A DNA stretch of 64,000 bases from Shimia gijangensis (lineage in GTDB: Bacteria > Pseudomonadota > Alphaproteobacteria > Rhodobacterales > Rhodobacteraceae). A model generated the notes under the pieces. That model did no database searches, was not told the DNA's origin, and saw nothing but the letters and a program-made list of their open reading frames with translations. Every line of letters begins with the position of its first letter. The stretch's first letter is position 1. The stretch covers positions 62,001 through 126,000 of the forward strand of contig NZ_FQZQ01000004.1 in assembly GCF_900142085.1 (NCBI RefSeq). The letters are read 5' to 3'. The position numbers and the translations under genes were made by a program. This document shows, one piece after another, positions 55,390-63,846 of this stretch.

Positions 55390-56358
55390 TTAGCGTTCTT
55401 TTACGTAAGGCTCGCCACCTGCCCGAGGTGGAATTGCCTTACCGACGAAGCCTGCCAGAATCACGACGGTTAAAATGTAGGGCAATGCGCCTAGCAATTG
55501 GACCTGCACTTTGACGCCAATGACCTGTTGAATCAGGTCTGGTCGCAGTTCGAGAGCCTGGAATAATCCAAACAGCAATGTCGCCCACAGCGCGTACCAC
55601 GGCCGCCATTTGGCAAAGATCAGAGCCGCCAATGCGATGTACCCGCGCCCAGCCGTCATGTCTTTGACAAAGCCCGCTTGCAGGGCGGTCGCCAGATAGG
55701 CCCCCGCAAGGCCACAGAGTACGCCACAGATCATCACGGCCGAATAGCGCAGGGCCACAACCGAAACACCGGCTGTATCCACCGAGGCTGGGTTTTCTCC
55801 AACGGCACGTAATCTCAGACCGAATCGTGTGCGGAACAAGATCCACCACGTCAGAGGAACCAACGCAAAGGCAATATAGACAAGGATCGGATGGCCAGAG
55901 ATCAATTCGTAATATAGCGGGCCGATAAACGGCACCTCGCGAAGTGTCTCGGCAAAGGGCAGAGTGATCGGTTCGAACCGCGCCGCCCCTTCCAATTGCG
56001 GTGTGCGCCCACCTTGTTTGAACCAATCCTGCGCGATCAGAACCGTCATGCCGCCTGCAAGCATGGTGATCGCCAATCCCGAAATCAACTGGTTGCCTCG
56101 GAAGGTGATCGACGCAAGACCGTGGATGCCCGAAAGAACCAAGGACACGCCAATTCCGGCAAGAAGGCCAAGCCAGACCGATCCGGTGCTATAGGCAAAC
56201 GCGGCCGAAAAGAACGCTGCTGCCAGCATTTTACCTTCAAGACCGATGTCAAAAATGCCTGCGCGTTCCGAATAGAGTCCTGCCAGACAGGCCAGCAACA
56301 AGGGAGTGGCCAGACGAACCGTGGTGTCCAGCAATTGCAGAAGGGTCAGAAAATCCAT
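55390..56358 (-). CDS. BMP-type ABC transporter permease
   Basis: A 322-residue inner-membrane permease of the branched-chain/nucleoside (BMP) importer type, with eight to ten segments and the GLYSERAGIFDIGLEGKML motif (residues 26-44) that is characteristic of the family. It starts in the stop codon of the preceding permease (1-base overlap, TGATG). It forms one half of the membrane channel. Substrate, possibly a nucleoside, not proven. Confidence 0.9.
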   Translation of the reverse strand: MDFLTLLQLLDTTVRLATPLLLACLAGLYSERAGIFDIGLEGKMLAAAFFSAAFAYSTGSVWLGLLAGIGVSLVLSGIHGLASITFRGNQLISGLAITMLAGGMTVLIAQDWFKQGGRTPQLEGAARFEPITLPFAETLREVPFIGPLYYELISGHPILVYIAFALVPLTWWILFRTRFGLRLRAVGENPASVDTAGVSVVALRYSAVMICGVLCGLAGAYLATALQAGFVKDMTAGRGYIALAALIFAKWRPWYALWATLLFGLFQALELRPDLIQQVIGVKVQVQLLGALPYILTVVILAGFVGKAIPPRAGGEPYVKER

Positions 56359-57452
56359 CAGGCGTCTCCCTTGCGAAATGCGAGGAATATCTTTTCAAGC
56401 GGCATGCGGACCATGTTGTCCAAAGCGCCCGTAAACAAAATCACCAAAGCCTGAATAACCACAATCAGTTCGCGTGGGATATTGGTCCAAAGGGCCAGTT
56501 CCGCACCACCCTGATAAAGAAACCCAAACAGGATCGCGGCAAGAAACACGCCAAACGGATGGCTGCGACCCATCAGGGCGACCGCGATGCCGATAAACCC
56601 GGCGCCTTCGGTCGAGTTCAAAACCAATCGTTCGCTTTCGCCCATTGTGGTGTTGATCGACATCATGCCCGCAAGTGCACCCGAGATCACCATAGAAATA
56701 ACTGTGATTTTCACGGGCGAGATGCCGGCATATTTTGCGGCGGTTTCGGAGTGCCCGAAGGCGCGAATTTCGTAGCCAAGTTTGGTGCGCCAGATCAAGA
56801 ACCAGACCAGCACACAGGCCGCAACAGCTATGAAGAACGTTACGTTGGCGGGCGCACCGCGAAACATAATTGTCTCAGCGGTTGAGAACATATCGCGGAA
56901 CGACGGCAGATGTGTCGCCTCGGGGAAGGTGGCTGTGGCGGGATCCATCGAACGTGGCGGGCGCAGAACGTTAACAAGGAAATAGTTCAGCAAGGCCGCT
57001 GCGATAAAATTGAACATGATCGTGGTGATAACAATGTGGCTGCCGCGCTTGGCCTGAAGATAGGCCGGAATTACGGCCCAAAGTGCGCCAAACATGGCGG
57101 CCCCAAGGCTGGCCCCGATCAGCGCCAATGACCAATGCGGCCATGGAATGAAAAGGCAAACATAAGCCACACCCAAACCACCCAGCATCGCCTGGCCTTC
57201 ACCGCCGATATTGAACATACGGGCATGAAATGCGACCGCGACAGCAAGGCCGGTAAACATAAAGTTAGTGGCGTAATAAAGCGTATAACCCCAGCCCGCC
57301 GAGCGCATCAGCGCGCCCTGAACCATAAGGTTAAAGGCGTCAACCGGGCTTTCGCCAATCGCAAGGATCACCAAGGCTGACAGCATTGCTGCAAGGATCA
57401 GTGAGATAAGAGGGATCAGGACAATGTCAGCCCAATGTGGCATCTTTTCCAT
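56358..57452 (-). CDS. BMP-type ABC transporter permease
   Basis: A 364-residue permease, the partner of the next gene. MFNIGGEGQAMLGGLG is the family signature. I chose the ATG at 57452 (MEKMPHWADIVLIP), preceded by GGGGGGAG; an in-frame start upstream lies within the ATPase gene. It lies one base after the ATPase stop. Confidence 0.9.
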   Translation of the reverse strand: MEKMPHWADIVLIPLISLILAAMLSALVILAIGESPVDAFNLMVQGALMRSAGWGYTLYYATNFMFTGLAVAVAFHARMFNIGGEGQAMLGGLGVAYVCLFIPWPHWSLALIGASLGAAMFGALWAVIPAYLQAKRGSHIVITTIMFNFIAAALLNYFLVNVLRPPRSMDPATATFPEATHLPSFRDMFSTAETIMFRGAPANVTFFIAVAACVLVWFLIWRTKLGYEIRAFGHSETAAKYAGISPVKITVISMVISGALAGMMSINTTMGESERLVLNSTEGAGFIGIAVALMGRSHPFGVFLAAILFGFLYQGGAELALWTNIPRELIVVIQALVILFTGALDNMVRMPLEKIFLAFRKGDA

Positions 57453-57453
57453 T

Positions 57454-59046
57454 TTATGCTCCCCCCAACTCTTGGTCCTGCAAAGCGAATTGCTGGTCCA
57501 CAACTTTGTAATCTGCGGCCGCCGGTTCTTGGGTGACACCTGCCATCAGAAGGCCCAATTCTTTCTCATCTGTTTGGTCCGGCATGCGTTCGCCCATGAT
57601 GTGCCCATCAAACATGACCGCAATACGGTCGCTGAGGGATAGGATTTCTTCCAACTCAACGCTGACCAGCAAGATCGCCTTGCCTTGATCGCGCAGGCTG
57701 ATGATCTGTTGGTGAATGAACTCGATCGCGCCAATGTCGACACCCCGGGTGGGTTGACCAATCAGCAACAGATCCGGGTTGCGTTCAATTTCACGGGCCA
57801 GGACAATTTTCTGCTGGTTTCCGCCAGAAAAGTTTTTGGCAGCCAGTTTGGGGTGAGGTGGGCGTACGTCAAACCGCTCCATTTTGGCCTGTGCTTCGGC
57901 CTGTATGCCGACATTATCCATCAGGATGCCCTTTTGATAAGTCGGATCGAGGTGATACCCGAAAATGGTGTTTTCCCACGCGGTGTATTCCATAATCAGG
58001 CCTTCGCGTTGGCGGTCCTCGGGGACATGGGCAATGCCACGGGCGCGCCGTGATTGGCCATCGCTGTACTTGCCAGTGAGATCAAGCTCTTCACCGTTGA
58101 TGCGAATGTTGCCTTTGCCATCTGCAAACCCGCCCAACACCTCGAGCAGTTCAGACTGTCCATTTCCGGCCACGCCAGCAATGCCGAGGATTTCCCCGGC
58201 GCGCACAGTAAGGTCGATACCTTTCACGCGCAGAACACCTTTGTCATCGATCACGCGAAGCCCTTCAACTTCCAGAACCACATCGCCCGGTGAGGCGGAC
58301 TTTTTGTCGACTCGCAGCAGAACTTTGCGACCCACCATCAACTCCGCCAGGTGTTCAGGGCTGGTTTCAGATGTTTTTACGGTCGCCGTCATTTCGCCAC
58401 GACGCATCACGCTTACCGTGTCGGTGATCTCCATGATCTCACGCAGCTTGTGGGTGATAAGGACAATCGTTTTACCTTCTTCACGCAGGCGATCCAGAAT
58501 TCGAAACAGTTGATCGGCTTCGGCAGGCGTGAGGACACCCGTCGGCTCGTCCAAAATCAGAATGTCAGCCTGACGGTAAAGCGCCTTGAGGATTTCTACA
58601 CGTTGTTGATGTCCGACGCTTAGGTTTTCGATCAGCGCATCGGGATCGACATTCAATTCGTATTCTTCTGCCAGATGCGACAAAGTTCTGCGCGCCTTAG
58701 CCAAGGATGGGCGCAGCAGGCGACCTTCTTCGGCGCCAAGAATGATGTTTTCCAGAACGGTAAAGTTTTCGACCAGTTTAAAGTGTTGGAACACCATACC
58801 GATGCCCGCCGCGATGGCAGCCTGGCTATCCGGAATTTGGGTTTTGTCGCCTTTGATGAATATCTCGCCTTTGTCGGCTTTGTAGAAGCCATAAAGGATC
58901 GACATCAGTGTCGACTTTCCCGCACCATTTTCGCCAATAATGCCGTGAATTGTTCCTGGCTGCACGGAGATCGAGATATCTTTGTTGGCCTGAACGGGGC
59001 CGAAGGCTTTGGAGATGCCTTTGAGTTCAATTGCAGGGGCGGTCAT
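57454..59046 (-). CDS. BMP-type ABC transporter ATPase (two nucleotide-binding domains)
   Basis: A 530-residue protein with two fused ABC domains, as in sugar/nucleoside importers. Domain 1 has GENGAGKST and LSVGHQQRVEILKAL. Domain 2 has GVAGNGQSELL and the NFSGGNQQKIVLARE signature, with GQPTRGVD for the Walker B/D-loop. In this family the second domain commonly has a degenerate Walker A, as here. It overlaps the preceding NTF2-like gene by ATGA. Confidence 0.93.
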   Translation of the reverse strand: MTAPAIELKGISKAFGPVQANKDISISVQPGTIHGIIGENGAGKSTLMSILYGFYKADKGEIFIKGDKTQIPDSQAAIAAGIGMVFQHFKLVENFTVLENIILGAEEGRLLRPSLAKARRTLSHLAEEYELNVDPDALIENLSVGHQQRVEILKALYRQADILILDEPTGVLTPAEADQLFRILDRLREEGKTIVLITHKLREIMEITDTVSVMRRGEMTATVKTSETSPEHLAELMVGRKVLLRVDKKSASPGDVVLEVEGLRVIDDKGVLRVKGIDLTVRAGEILGIAGVAGNGQSELLEVLGGFADGKGNIRINGEELDLTGKYSDGQSRRARGIAHVPEDRQREGLIMEYTAWENTIFGYHLDPTYQKGILMDNVGIQAEAQAKMERFDVRPPHPKLAAKNFSGGNQQKIVLAREIERNPDLLLIGQPTRGVDIGAIEFIHQQIISLRDQGKAILLVSVELEEILSLSDRIAVMFDGHIMGERMPDQTDEKELGLLMAGVTQEPAAADYKVVDQQFALQDQELGGA

Positions 59047-59399
59047 TCAGGCTCTCCCAGACCGACAAATCCGACCATGCGACAAAGGTGGGATTGGTCG
59101 TCAGTTTCAATGAAATATTGGCCAAGCTGCGTTCTCCCGTCCGCAAGACGGAATTCAACGGTGGCGCGAAAGCTGTTTTGTGTTTCTGAGAGGCCTGCCA
59201 GTCGTGCTGTCGCACCGGGTGCCATTTGCGTGTACATCCCGACATATTCGACAAGCTCGTCAACACTGGGGATGATCCCGGAGGTGCGAGGATCGGCGTA
59301 AGACACTTTATCGGACAGGCTGGCGCGCAAGACCGTCTCGCGGATATCCGGATTGGATTCGCCCCAGGCCGCAAAAAAACTCTCAATCGCGTGTGACAT
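59043..59399 (-). CDS. NTF2/SnoaL-like small protein inside the ABC operon
   Basis: A 118-residue protein with an NTF2-like cone pattern: FFAAWGESNPDIR at the N-terminus, YADPRTSGIIPSVDELVEYV and a beta-rich C-terminal half (ATVEFRLADGRTQLGQYFIE). Members bind small ligands or are enzymes such as SnoaL. Such genes are not usual parts of BMP importers. It overlaps the ATPase by ATGA and follows the binding-protein gene after a hairpin. Function unknown. Confidence 0.7.
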   Translation of the reverse strand: MSHAIESFFAAWGESNPDIRETVLRASLSDKVSYADPRTSGIIPSVDELVEYVGMYTQMAPGATARLAGLSETQNSFRATVEFRLADGRTQLGQYFIETDDQSHLCRMVGFVGLGEPE

Positions 59400-59411
59400 C
59401 GTATTCCTTTT

Positions 59412-59448
59412 GCAAAAAGGGCCGCACCGCGGTGGTCCGGCCCTTTGC
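59412..59448 (-). terminator. Hairpin after the binding-protein gene
   Basis: AAAGGGCCG (59416-59424) pairs with CGGCCCTTT (59438-59446); a smaller CACCGCGGTG palindrome fills the loop. It lies between the binding-protein stop (59465) and the NTF2-like start (59399). Such hairpins commonly reduce read-through so that the binding protein is made in excess. Confidence 0.75.
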
Positions 59449-59464
59449 TTGTTCTCTTGCTGGC

Positions 59465-60469
59465 TTAGAAGTCGTACGCAGGACAGCTGTCGTTGGTATA
59501 GTAAGCCACAACTTCAAGATCACCGCTAATGATCTTAGCGCGCGCGTCTTCCACGGCGGCTTTCATATCGTCCGAGATCAACGGCGCGTTGTGCTCGTCC
59601 AGAGCCCAGCCAACACCTTCTTCGGCAAGGCCAAGCGTTGTGAAACCACCGGTTTCCATCTCAGCACCGGCCATCATGGAGTTATAAACAGCCACGTCCA
59701 CGCGCTTTGTCATCGAGGTCAGAACCTTGCCCGAATGCAGGTGGTTCTGGTTGCTGTCTACGCCGATTGACAGGATGCCTTCGTCGGCAGCGGTTTGCAG
59801 AACACCCACGCCCGTGCCGCCAGCCGCTGCATAGACAATGTCTGCGCCTTGGCTGATCTGAGCTTTGGTCAACTCAGAGCCCTTAACTGGGTCGTTCCAT
59901 GCTGCAGGGGTGGTGCCGGTCATGTTGGCGACAATCTTGATGTCTGGGTTCACGGCCTTAGCACCTTGGGCATATCCGCAGCCAAAGTGACGGATCAGCG
60001 GGATGTCCATACCGCCGATAAAGCCGACAGTACCGGTTTTGGAGGACATCGCTGCCAGCATGCCAACCAGATACGAGCCCTGGTGCTCTTGGAAGCCGAT
60101 CAGTTGCACGTTCGCAGGCACTTCGGGCATCCAGCCATCAATGTTGACAAATTTGGTATCAGGATAGTCACCAGCCACAGATTCAACCGGGGTTGCAAAG
60201 GCAAAACCAGTAGTGATCACCGGATTGGCACCAGCCTCGGCAAAGCGACGCAAGGCTTGCTCGCGCTGGGCTTCGGATTGCAGTTCGATTTCCAGAAATT
60301 TGCCGCCGGTTTCATCTGCCCAACGTTGCGCGCCACGAAAGGCTGCCTCGTTAAAAGATTTGTCGAACTTGCCGCCAAGGTCGAAAATCAGGGCCGGTTC
60401 AGCAAGCGAAGCACCAGCGGTCAAGGCCGCGGCAGCAGCTGCACCGAGGAATTTTTTCATCAGGGTCAT
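59465..60469 (-). CDS. BMP-family ABC transporter substrate-binding protein
   Basis: A 334-residue periplasmic binding protein. The signal peptide (MTLMKKFLGAAAAAALTAGA) ends near SLA-EP; no lipobox Cys is present, so it is soluble rather than lipid-anchored. FDLGGKFDKSFNEAAFRGAQRW is the BMP/Med N-terminal motif (60385-60320 region), and IVYAAAGGTGVGVLQTA and GVDSNQNHL are ligand-side segments. I chose the ATG at 60469, preceded by GGGAGAG. Relatives bind nucleosides or purines; not proven here. Confidence 0.92.
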   Translation of the reverse strand: MTLMKKFLGAAAAAALTAGASLAEPALIFDLGGKFDKSFNEAAFRGAQRWADETGGKFLEIELQSEAQREQALRRFAEAGANPVITTGFAFATPVESVAGDYPDTKFVNIDGWMPEVPANVQLIGFQEHQGSYLVGMLAAMSSKTGTVGFIGGMDIPLIRHFGCGYAQGAKAVNPDIKIVANMTGTTPAAWNDPVKGSELTKAQISQGADIVYAAAGGTGVGVLQTAADEGILSIGVDSNQNHLHSGKVLTSMTKRVDVAVYNSMMAGAEMETGGFTTLGLAEEGVGWALDEHNAPLISDDMKAAVEDARAKIISGDLEVVAYYTNDSCPAYDF

Positions 60470-60629
60470 GTATCTCTCCCAAGTGTTATTCGGGCCATTT
60501 TTAGTTTTGTTCCGGCCCGTTGGACTCATTGATCCAGTCAGATCATCTGCGATTAAGGCCGCAGAGACCCGCAAGGGTCAAGGGAGTATTGACGATTTGG
60601 TCAGGATTCCAAGGATTCCTATGCTGACG

Positions 60630-61043
60630 TCAGGGAAGTGACCGTGTCAGGATGAGCGCATCGACGAAAATGCCGCCTGAGCGAGCGTAATATCTCTTGC
60701 GCAAGGCCGTCTGTGCCCAGCCTTCCGACTCATAAAGAGCAATTGCCCGCGTGTTGTCAGCAGCGACTTCCAAAAAAACCGTGGTCGCGCCACGTGCGGC
60801 TGCGTGGGTTTGAAAAGCCAACAGACTTTGCCGACCAAATCCGGTGCGTTGTTGAGGTGGGTGTGTTGCGATGGTCAACAATTCGGCTTCATCCGCAATC
60901 ACGCGACCAATGGCAAAGCCATTTTCCCCCCCGACGACAAAGCAGAAAGGCGAGGCCAGTAACTCGGTAAACTCCTGTGCCGACCAACCCCGGCTATCGG
61001 CAAAGGCAGATTGATAGAGTGCTGCGAGATCTTCGGGTGTCAT
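60630..61043 (-). CDS. rimI: Ribosomal-protein-alanine N-acetyltransferase-like GNAT
   Basis: A 137-residue GNAT acetyltransferase with the acetyl-CoA loop QQRTGFGRQSL and the C-terminal FLEVAADNTRAIALYESEGW typical of RimI. RimI acetylates the N-terminal Ala of ribosomal protein S18. It overlaps tsaB by ATGA; the tsaB-rimI pairing is widespread and supports the call. Confidence 0.9.
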   Translation of the reverse strand: MTPEDLAALYQSAFADSRGWSAQEFTELLASPFCFVVGGENGFAIGRVIADEAELLTIATHPPQQRTGFGRQSLLAFQTHAAARGATTVFLEVAADNTRAIALYESEGWAQTALRKRYYARSGGIFVDALILTRSLP

Positions 61044-61621
61044 GGCAAAATAGTCGGGGCCGGATCGCGAGGTGGAGCCGCATCTGCGGCTTTGATGTAC
61101 AGCGGGGCAGGCCGGTCAGAGGTATCCATTCGGTCTTGGGCCACACGCGCGATATTCGCGACCAGCTGGGGCGCGGCGGGTGGGGTCAGAACGGTCACCT
61201 CAGGTGTCAAAGGCGCGACTTCCAACCTTGGGGTGCCGCCGGGTTCACAAGCATAGACCTGATCGCGCGGGGCGGGCACGGTAGAAACATGAGAACCTGC
61301 CTGACCAAAAGAAGTGGCGTCAAAAGTCGACACGCCAATGGCAGGGATCTCCAAAGCGAGCGCCAGCCCTCGCGCCGCAGATACAGAAATGCGAATGCCC
61401 GTAAAATTGCCGGGCCCGACGCCCACCGCGATCGCATCAAGGTCGCCCCAGAGGTGGCCAGCATCAGACAAGGTTTTTTCCAGTAACGGCATCAAATGCT
61501 CGGCCTGTCCCCGGCCCATATCCAGAGCATGGGAAGCCAGTATCTGATCGCCGCATAGCAAAGCGGCCGCACAATGCGCGGCCGATGTGTCAAATCCCAG
61601 AACCAAAGGTTCAGACGGCAA
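61040..61621 (-). CDS. tsaB: tRNA threonylcarbamoyladenosine synthesis protein TsaB
   Basis: A 193-residue ASKHA-fold protein, the partner of TsaD in making t6A at position 37 of ANN-decoding tRNAs. LGFDTSAAHCAAALL at the N-terminus and AIAVGVGPGNFTGIRISVSA (about residues 64-83) are TsaB signatures. It overlaps nfuA by 11 bases upstream and rimI by four bases downstream. Confidence 0.93.
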   Translation of the reverse strand: MPSEPLVLGFDTSAAHCAAALLCGDQILASHALDMGRGQAEHLMPLLEKTLSDAGHLWGDLDAIAVGVGPGNFTGIRISVSAARGLALALEIPAIGVSTFDATSFGQAGSHVSTVPAPRDQVYACEPGGTPRLEVAPLTPEVTVLTPPAAPQLVANIARVAQDRMDTSDRPAPLYIKAADAAPPRDPAPTILP

Positions 61622-62174
61622 CGGGGCGCACCTCGGTCACTTCGGGAATGTAGTGGCGCAGAAGGTTCTCGATGCCCATTTTTAAGGTCAACGTTGATGA
61701 CGGGCAGCCCGCGCAGGCGCCCTGCATGTGCAGATAGACAACGCCGCGATCAAATCCGTGGAACGTAATGTCGCCGCCATCCTGCGCAACGGCCGGGCGC
61801 ACCCGTGTGTCGAGCAATTCTTTGATTTGTCCAACAATTTCACCGTCCGGTCCGTCGTGCTCTGCGTGGCCCGAAGGCGCGGCGGCCTCGCCAGCCATCA
61901 CTGGCTGACCCGATTGGAAATGCTCCATAATGGCGCCCAGAATGGCGGGTTTCACATGGTCCCATTCGATATCATCCGCTTTGGTGACTGTGACAAAATC
62001 ATTGCCAAAGAATACACCGCTCACACCTTTGACCGCAAAAATGCGCGCCGCCAGAGGAGAGGCGTCTGAGCCTGTCGCGGTCGGGAAGTCTGCAGTGCCC
62101 ATTTCCAAAACGGTCTGCCCGGGCAGAAATTTCAGCGTTGCTGGGTTCGGAGTCGATTCAGTTTGGATGAACAT
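61611..62174 (-). CDS. nfuA: NifU-family iron-sulfur scaffold/carrier protein
   Basis: A 187-residue Nfu protein: N-terminal domain MFIQTESTPNPATLKFLPG and C-terminal NifU domain with the cluster-binding Cys-x2-Cys in MQGACAGCPSS. It delivers [4Fe-4S] clusters. I chose the ATG at 62174, preceded by AAAGG. Its end overlaps tsaB by 11 bases. Confidence 0.93.
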   Translation of the reverse strand: MFIQTESTPNPATLKFLPGQTVLEMGTADFPTATGSDASPLAARIFAVKGVSGVFFGNDFVTVTKADDIEWDHVKPAILGAIMEHFQSGQPVMAGEAAAPSGHAEHDGPDGEIVGQIKELLDTRVRPAVAQDGGDITFHGFDRGVVYLHMQGACAGCPSSTLTLKMGIENLLRHYIPEVTEVRPVAV

Positions 62175-62252
62175 TGGCAGACCTTTCTTGTCAGGAATGG
62201 ATATGCGCTTCTTGCTGCGCGGTGTCAAGGTTTGGAACAGTTCTAAACTGCC

Positions 62253-63317
62253 TTAGCCAATACAATAACGAAATGCAGCGGCGAGCATTTGCCTGTCCAT
62301 ATCGGATAGGATCAAATTCACCGAATATTCCCCACCAGCGTAATTGGCAAAGCCAAAAGCTGTGAACAACTCTTGCCCTTCAAGCATGGCGTTTGCCATT
62401 GCATCATCAATCGTGGCCGAGATGAAGGCTGCTTCATCTGAAACGATCAGTTTGACTGAGGATGCGGGGTATTCGAACTCTTGCTCATCGACCATGGCCC
62501 AAAGGCTGGCTTTTTCGTCACCTGTTAGTCCGTGTTCCTTGGAACGCACCAAAAGACCCGGCGTGCCGCCCTTGCAGAACGCAGAAATCTGATCCGCAAG
62601 ATCATACATTCTGATTGAATCGGTGCGTTCCGAGGACGCAATAATCCCGTCCCGGTAAGGCTTGAGGATAAAAGGCGCGTAGCCCGGAGGTGTCACAAGA
62701 TCATATTCGCGGGCTTGTTCTGCATCGACGTGATACATGCTTTGGCTATTCTCTGCGCTGGCCACCACAAATACTCGTGCGTCTACGCCCATCTCGAGAA
62801 TATAGGAAATCAACTGTCCCGAAATGGCTTGGGCCGATTCTCCGTCAATAGTTTGCCCCGCGGCCTTGAAGCGGTGAAACCCAATCAGGCTATCAGAATG
62901 CATGACCCGGTTTACACCGCCCATAAACACATAAGCACAAGCACTTTCACAGCGCCCGCCTGGAGGGTAGTCTTCCAAACCGTGCAAGTCCAAGGAACCA
63001 TCGGAATTGCGGAACATACCTTCGCTACTGCCGACGCGTGTGTTCCATTCCCAGTCTCGTAACAACCGGCCAAATTTCAGAGCTTCGGCCAGATTCCCGC
63101 CGGGGCTATTGATGATCAGGCGGTTACCCTCGACACCTTCGTCTTCGACAAATTTTTCAAACCGTTCCGTGAGACCCTTGTCGATGGTGCCTTCCAGCAA
63201 AACAAAACAGGTTTCGGAATTGCCCCGTATACAGGTGAAATCCAAGTAGGCTTCGGCTTTTGCTGCGGTCGACAAGCCAATCGCGCAAAGTGCACTTAGA
63301 ATGGTTTGGCGAAGCAT
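62253..63317 (-). CDS. Secreted ClpP/crotonase-fold protein
   Basis: A 354-residue protein with a Sec signal peptide (MLRQTILSALCAIGLSTAAK, cleaved near AKA-EA). The mature N-terminal domain has a ClpP-like fold: LIINSPGGNLAEAL (about 67-80), then Ser125 in GRCESACAYVFMGG and His148 in LIGFHRF, spaced as in ClpP's Ser/His pair. The C-terminal third is unrecognised. A periplasmic protease role is plausible but unproven. The start at 63317 is one base before the stop of the universal stress gene. Confidence 0.78.
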   Translation of the reverse strand: MLRQTILSALCAIGLSTAAKAEAYLDFTCIRGNSETCFVLLEGTIDKGLTERFEKFVEDEGVEGNRLIINSPGGNLAEALKFGRLLRDWEWNTRVGSSEGMFRNSDGSLDLHGLEDYPPGGRCESACAYVFMGGVNRVMHSDSLIGFHRFKAAGQTIDGESAQAISGQLISYILEMGVDARVFVVASAENSQSMYHVDAEQAREYDLVTPPGYAPFILKPYRDGIIASSERTDSIRMYDLADQISAFCKGGTPGLLVRSKEHGLTGDEKASLWAMVDEQEFEYPASSVKLIVSDEAAFISATIDDAMANAMLEGQELFTAFGFANYAGGEYSVNLILSDMDRQMLAAAFRYCIG

Positions 63318-63318
63318 G

Positions 63319-63774
63319 TCAGGTAATTGCTTCCAGCCGTTCTTTTGACAAATCGCCAGGAACAATGGTCACTGGAATCGGCAGGTTGCCTGAATTGCGC
63401 GACATTTGCGTAACCAGCGGACCCGGCCCCTTTTTGTCGTCCCCAGCGCCCAGAACCAGCACTCCGACGTCTTTGTCTTCGCTGATCTGATCAAGGATTT
63501 CCCGAACGACTTCGCCCTCCCGGATCACAAGCTCGGGGTCGACCCCTTGTTTGTCACGCATCCATTTGGCGAATACTTCGAAATGCGCGTTGATCCGTTC
63601 GCGGGCTTCTTCCCGCATGATGTCACCGACGCCAATCCAATGGTTGAATTCATCTGGAGGAATGACCGATAAAATCTGCACACCGCCTTGAGTATGCGCC
63701 GCGCGCATTGCGGCAAAACGCATCGCATTCAGGCATTCACGGCTGTCATCCAGTACGACAAGAAACTTACGCAT
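63319..63774 (-). CDS. Universal stress protein (UspA family)
   Basis: A 151-residue single-domain Usp protein with MRKFLVVLDDSRECLNAMRF at the N-terminus and VLVLGAGDDKKGPGPLVTQM, a G-x2-G-x9-G-type nucleotide loop variant, at the C-terminus. Probably an ATP-binding stress protein. Its stop is next to the start of the ClpP-like gene. Confidence 0.88.
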   Translation of the reverse strand: MRKFLVVLDDSRECLNAMRFAAMRAAHTQGGVQILSVIPPDEFNHWIGVGDIMREEARERINAHFEVFAKWMRDKQGVDPELVIREGEVVREILDQISEDKDVGVLVLGAGDDKKGPGPLVTQMSRNSGNLPIPVTIVPGDLSKERLEAIT

Positions 63775-63846
63775 ATCAGATCTCCATTCAGGTTAGAGCA
63801 TGGCCGTAAGAGAGCATCAGGGCAATAGATGAATCTTTGCCTATGA

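Noticed and set aside
60211-60220. A further GTGATCAC at about 60217
   Set aside because: It lies inside the substrate-binding-protein coding sequence as a single copy, with no partner at 20-21 bp.
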